54,392 nucleotides of DNA from Ruminococcus sp. Its GTDB lineage: Bacteria; Bacillota; Clostridia; Oscillospirales; Ruminococcaceae. This document shows, piece by piece, positions 51,301 to 54,392 of the stretch (position 1 is its first letter; the number at the start of each line of letters is the position of its first letter). The notes under the pieces are model-generated. The model made no database searches and was not told the DNA's origin. It saw nothing but the letters and a program-made list of their open reading frames with translations. The translations under genes were made by a program, and so were the position numbers. Where the stretch lies: positions 1 to 54,392 of the forward strand of contig JAFXVT010000065.1 in assembly GCA_017534835.1 (NCBI GenBank). Direction: 5' to 3'.

Positions 51301-54300
51301 ATTCCCGGATGAACCCAGATTTACAACCAAAAAGCTGAAAGCGGGTACAGAATACAAGCTGACAATGACGGTATGGGATAGTCATGGAAATGTCAGCCCG
51401 GAGTATTATACTGCCAAATTTGTTACTCCTCTGCCTGCAATAGAAAATTTCACTATCTCCGAGGACGATATTAAAGCAACGAGCGTGAAGCTCAGCTGGG
51501 ATACGCCTGCCGGTGTTGATTCCGTTGACGTATTCGGTCTTCTCGGCGATGCACCCGTTGATAACCTCGCTGAACTGAGTGAGAAGGTCGACGATTCAAC
51601 TCTCATGACACGTATCCACCCTGCATTCGGCGATACCGGCATGACCTTGATCAATACGACAGAAAACGAGATAACGATAGACGGACTTTATCCTGCTGAG
51701 GATTACACATTCTACGTTATGCCTCATTCTGAGCACGCTGCTCTTGAGACTGTCAGCGTTACAAATGCATACGCGACCACAAAGGTTATGAAGGTACAGA
51801 ACTTCAATGCGACCGATGTTACACCTGTTTCATTTAACACTTCATGGGACGCTATGCCCGAGGGCTATGGAGTATGCATCAGGGTATACAAGAATATCCC
51901 TGAGCTGAATGGCTATAATATCAATTCTGTTATCAATATCGCTGATGAGTATATGGATGAGTTTGAAAAAAATGTAAATTCCTATATTGAAGACGGTATG
52001 CCGGATAAATTGGCGGTTGAAAAGGCTCTTAAAGATGTCAGGGAATACTTTTCCGAAAAGTATGATGAGACATTCGCCGAAATAGCTGCGGCTTACTTTG
52101 ATTCGGGCAATATTATCCACCGGGAAGACAAACTGATAAGCGATGACGGCGAACTCAGCATGGAGGTAGAGAAACTCGAACCCGACACGCTCTATACACT
52201 CATAGTCAAGCCTTGTAAATACGACGGGGCGATATGCAATGAAAACTGCTGTTCGCAGCTCCAGGTAAGGACATTATCTGCGAAGGTAGAGAATCTGAGA
52301 GCTTCCGACATTCAGGAGAAGCAGTTCACGCTCACCTGGGACTATTTCCCCACTAAGCCTGTGAGTCATATAATGACATATAAGAATGTCCCCGACATTT
52401 CAGGTCTTGACATCGTTCCAGCAATTGCAGAAGCCACCGGGATGATGAATGAAGGTAAAACAGAAGAGGAAATAATAGCAGCTGTCACGGAAAAATACGG
52501 CGAGACGATAGGCTCAGCTATTTCAGCTATTCAGGACGCGAACAATATGATCCCCGAGAAAAACTGGGAAGTAAACGCGGAAGACCCCACACACGCTGCT
52601 CTTTCGGGTCTCGAGGCGGATACTCTCTACACAGTATTCATTGTGCCCGAATTCTATGATCAGAATGCATCATCCGATAATACGACGGTACTTCAGGTCA
52701 GGACGAAGAAAGCTGTTGAGTTCTACGGCCTCAGGGTAAACGGATTTGACGGCATACAGGTATCCTCCGACAACTGTCAGGATATCCTCGGAAACGGCAA
52801 GAAGGAGCTCGTATACGACCCGGCAGCCAAAACCCTCAGCATTAACGGGGACGTTGCTCTGGAGGGAACTCTATATAGCAAGATAGAAGGTCTTACAATT
52901 GACGTCAAGAAGGATTCAACGTTGACATGTACTAAAGATGAAGACGTCCCGCTGCTTTTTATGAGCGGTGCAACGACTATTACCGGTTCCGGAAAGCTGA
53001 AAATTGTAAATGAATCACGAATATGCATAGCATACATAAAAGACCTTACAATAAAAAATGCAAGTATTGATATGAACGGTGATGTCGGTTTTTTAGCAGA
53101 CGCAGACGTGGATCTTACGATAATCAACTCGGATATAACAATAAAGGCTACAGAATTTGCTGTTTCTACAAATAAGCTGACCCTTGAGGATTGCTATGTT
53201 GCTTCTCCCGAGGGTGAGGTCATTGAAAAGGATGGTATTCTCCATGATGAAGACGGAAATGTAATAAAAGAAATAGTCATCAAGTCAGGCGAAAAGCCGA
53301 CAACGACTGATTCCACAACGACCACTTCATCAACCACCACAACAAGCACAGAATCTACCACGACAACAACTGCAACAACGACAACTTCCGGTACAGGCAA
53401 GCAGTCCACAACAACGACGACCGCTTCCACGACCGGCAGCACAACAAATACTACAGCCACTACAACTTCCGGTACAGGCGAGCAGTCTACAACAACGACG
53501 ACTGCTTCCACGACTGCAAGCACAACAAAGGCTACATCAACAACTGCTTCCGTAACAGGCGAGCAGTCCACAACAACTACTGCTTCCACGACTGCAAGCA
53601 CAACAAAAACTACATCAACAACTGCTTCCGGCACAGGCGAGCAGTCCACAACAACAACTACTGCTTCCACGACTGCAAGCACAACAAAGGCTACATCAAC
53701 AACTGCTTCCGGCACAGGCGAGCAGTCCACAACAACTACTGCTTCCACGACCGCAAGCACTACTAAGACTACATCAACAACTGCTTCCGTAACAGGCGAG
53801 CAGTCCACAACGACTACTGCTTCCACGACTGCAAGCACTACAAAGGCTACATCAACAACTGCTTCCGGCACAGGCGAGCAGTCCACAACGACTACAGCTT
53901 CCACGACCGCAAGCACTACAAAGGCTACATCAACAACTGCTTCCGGAACAGGCGAGCAGTCCACAACGACAACTGCTTCCACAACAGAAAGCACAACTAC
54001 AACAACAGTCTACACAACATCTACAAAGGAATCCACGACTGCTTCCACTGCAACGGAGACAGCTGAGGATACCACATCTGCAACAACTTCCGCAACAACA
54101 ACTGCTACAGATGAGACCACTTCAACAGAGGCTACATCTGCAACTTCAACTGCTACCGAGAGCGGTACAACAACTACAGCTTCTACAACGGAAAGCACTA
54201 CCACAACAACAGTCTACACAACATCTACCAAGGAATCCACAACAGCTTCCACTACAACGGAGACGACAGAGGATACCACAACAACAACTTCCGGCACATC

Positions 54301-54392
54301 TACGACCACGACAACAGCTGCAACAACCGAAAGCGGTACAACGACAACTGCTTCCACAACAGAAAGCACTACCACAACGACAGTCTACACAA
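48326..54392 (+). CDS. Giant secreted surface protein with BspA repeats, Fn3-like domains and Thr-rich tail (3' cut)
   Basis: The frame is open from ATG 48326 (AAGGAGGAGAG upstream) to the right edge, so at least 2022 residues. A signal peptide (KLKRRILAGTAAAAMLLWNF) precedes about 20 BspA/LRR_5 repeats at roughly 130-690 (IGTNAFKGC, IGLSAFSGC, INWGAFYGC). A region with paired Cys (CSVCGKE, CRKCKDCG) spans about 830-940. Three or four fibronectin-III-like modules follow at about 945-1480 (L.W..., EPDTLYTLIVKP). A beta-strand carbohydrate-like segment comes next (about 1480-1650). The visible end is a Thr/Ser tail with 78-81-bp repeats. Such proteins sit on the cell surface and bind host or plant polymers. 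Whether it ends in a dockerin or an anchor cannot be seen. Confidence 0.85.
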   Translation, partial: MNKLKRRILAGTAAAAMLLWNFADLPQGALGSAVLSAKAAIVSAPVLTGTAKTAEPSMTPFEKDTFIKTLWKYFTVYESETVEKYNSGTLVISNHSYEIRWYKGENGEPFIPYPVTTIRTENGVTYVDNYEVVSIRNAFAGNKKIKKLMLPASVEKISDKDFKDCENLTSVSFDRRSLIINQDNEAESKFYIKDPALSSIGTNAFKGCNKLESFEFGVLSNLRSIGLSAFSGCEALRSVEFDYDNTGIDLSRDAFSECKALKSVVFPKSIDHISVNCFRYCDALETVDFGKVRAIYDQAFRDCTSLKLNALPEVEELRYGAFYNCPKAEFTELPSTLKKIDSSAFSGSGIKGSITIPAGTEFEPMAFVNCPNLKCLELEDMTGGFVSLNGIVYRKFSDDNFTVAVCPQGIDSIYAGNIPAILGAKHIEPFAFSGTVLNTPVIDGKYIKKIDSSAFEGAKIKKLTITNSSDDGVSIEFSSCVFRDAEIDELVIDTDITSYYDGAGEIFKNAHIGTVTITDKVTKIPNGLFGYNSSSTFRDDEEIAAGYPTIDKLIFNAGKVTDGVSPGTFPGVVSAEFGDNITEIPGRMFDTPIGSSKLTSVTIPEGVRIINWGAFYGCEGLTEIELPDSLEYISGEAFRGTNIKSVYVPGNVTHISMFAFLDMPQLKWVALPNGLQNVYLGDTGIGFKSTGSESYNIAPSDNKVIVYGDSIAENYVTKYSGNDEFVAVPDLTFVSYRFEGEATTKDMLSAFNWTGEPLTPILSEVNDTITPAQAAKYKLTYGNNVDLGVCDVTVSTRDPLSGVGIGDTAFIIFDGDCRENGHHLWYDWEVSPTDCTVETRICGGCYKEETRALPNAVHTWDMENPLKGSKFPNCTEGGRLHIKCSVCGKETYANVPATGHTWKVKANGEYLFHTELPDFGKDGYTCRKCKDCGAEDEHFNIVPGYTLVPENVQITDITSDGAAVTFDTFNGELVDLIIEEAETSKLADSEWVFPDEPRFTTKKLKAGTEYKLTMTVWDSHGNVSPEYYTAKFVTPLPAIENFTISEDDIKATSVKLSWDTPAGVDSVDVFGLLGDAPVDNLAELSEKVDDSTLMTRIHPAFGDTGMTLINTTENEITIDGLYPAEDYTFYVMPHSEHAALETVSVTNAYATTKVMKVQNFNATDVTPVSFNTSWDAMPEGYGVCIRVYKNIPELNGYNINSVINIADEYMDEFEKNVNSYIEDGMPDKLAVEKALKDVREYFSEKYDETFAEIAAAYFDSGNIIHREDKLISDDGELSMEVEKLEPDTLYTLIVKPCKYDGAICNENCCSQLQVRTLSAKVENLRASDIQEKQFTLTWDYFPTKPVSHIMTYKNVPDISGLDIVPAIAEATGMMNEGKTEEEIIAAVTEKYGETIGSAISAIQDANNMIPEKNWEVNAEDPTHAALSGLEADTLYTVFIVPEFYDQNASSDNTTVLQVRTKKAVEFYGLRVNGFDGIQVSSDNCQDILGNGKKELVYDPAAKTLSINGDVALEGTLYSKIEGLTIDVKKDSTLTCTKDEDVPLLFMSGATTITGSGKLKIVNESRICIAYIKDLTIKNASIDMNGDVGFLADADVDLTIINSDITIKATEFAVSTNKLTLEDCYVASPEGEVIEKDGILHDEDGNVIKEIVIKSGEKPTTTDSTTTTSSTTTTSTESTTTTTATTTTSGTGKQSTTTTTASTTGSTTNTTATTTSGTGEQSTTTTTASTTASTTKATSTTASVTGEQSTTTTASTTASTTKTTSTTASGTGEQSTTTTTASTTASTTKATSTTASGTGEQSTTTTASTTASTTKTTSTTASVTGEQSTTTTASTTASTTKATSTTASGTGEQSTTTTASTTASTTKATSTTASGTGEQSTTTTASTTESTTTTTVYTTSTKESTTASTATETAEDTTSATTSATTTATDETTSTEATSATSTATESGTTTTASTTESTTTTTVYTTSTKESTTASTTTETTEDTTTTTSGTSTTTTTAATTESGTTTTASTTESTTTTTVYT
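53395..53965 (+). repeat. 78-81-bp tandem repeats coding the Thr/Ser tail
   Basis: About seven units of the type GTGEQSTTTTASTTASTTK, then ATSTTAS or TTSTTAS. Units differ by one or two Thr codons and by G/V at the first position. Near-identical copies suggest recent expansion. Beyond 53990 a second repeat type appears three times (TTTTVYTTSTKESTTAS). Confidence 0.88.

Noticed and set aside
53194-53994. 266-codon valine-rich minus-strand frame
   Set aside because: Reverse complement of the Thr-rich repeats; no ribosome site or promoter.

Overview
The window looks like a chromosomal segment from a Ruminococcus-type gut Firmicute (Oscillospiraceae). The reasons are several secreted proteins with type-I dockerins or cohesins, Thr/Ser-rich linkers, BspA-type leucine-rich repeats and InlB-type repeats. 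Shine-Dalgarno sites are strong AGGAGG types, promoters are sigma-A with almost invariant 17-bp spacers, and the FeFe-hydrogenase-like protein has the look of a strict anaerobe. No rRNA, complete tRNA, CRISPR array, transposase or integrase is visible.

Layout. (1) 1-7941 looks like the right-hand end of an integrated element. It holds a large single-chain RNA-polymerase-like protein with an intact DFDGD motif and a coupled partner, then an ECF sigma factor, a membrane anti-sigma-like protein and a secreted dockerin-bearing cysteine peptidase. It ends at a 3' tRNA fragment (attachment-site scar) followed by a strong terminator. (2) 8119-18541 is a cellulosome/polysaccharide locus: a cohesin-dockerin adaptor with surface repeats, a two-cohesin scaffoldin with dockerin, a convergent beta-helix pectate-lyase-like enzyme with CBM6 and dockerin, and a divergent LacI-sensor/AraC regulator with a candidate operator. 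(3) 18600-21490 has a small transcription unit of uncertain coding capacity, a rhodanese, a ThiF/MoeB enzyme, TcdA and a small protein with a leader ORF. (4) 21549-29247 is a sensory-looking cluster: three solute-binding lipoproteins interleaved with two membrane proteins carrying degenerate GGDEF domains, with no permease genes.

(5) 29538-39739 is an intracellular signalling cluster: a DivIVA-like coiled coil, an FeFe-hydrogenase-like iron-sulfur sensor, a zinc-ribbon/LRR protein, then a kinase with zinc ribbon, a vWA protein and a PP2C phosphatase (a TerY-P-type triad), and a protein with a degenerate cytidine-deaminase-like fold plus YPQQG repeats. (6) 39808-42432 is a minus-strand pair: a patatin and a large multi-TM protein. 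(7) 42570-46351 has tandem repeats carrying promoter-like boxes, then a pseudo-histidine-kinase, a histidine kinase and a NarL-type regulator. (8) A large palindromic repeat (46386-46712) separates these from small conserved proteins and a giant BspA/fibronectin/Thr-repeat surface protein that runs off the right edge.

How they may work together (inference): regions 2 and 8 build the cell-surface adhesive/degradative machinery, region 4 may sense sugars, and region 5 may couple redox or hydrogen state to Ser/Thr phosphorylation. All functions are read from visible motifs; no database search was possible.
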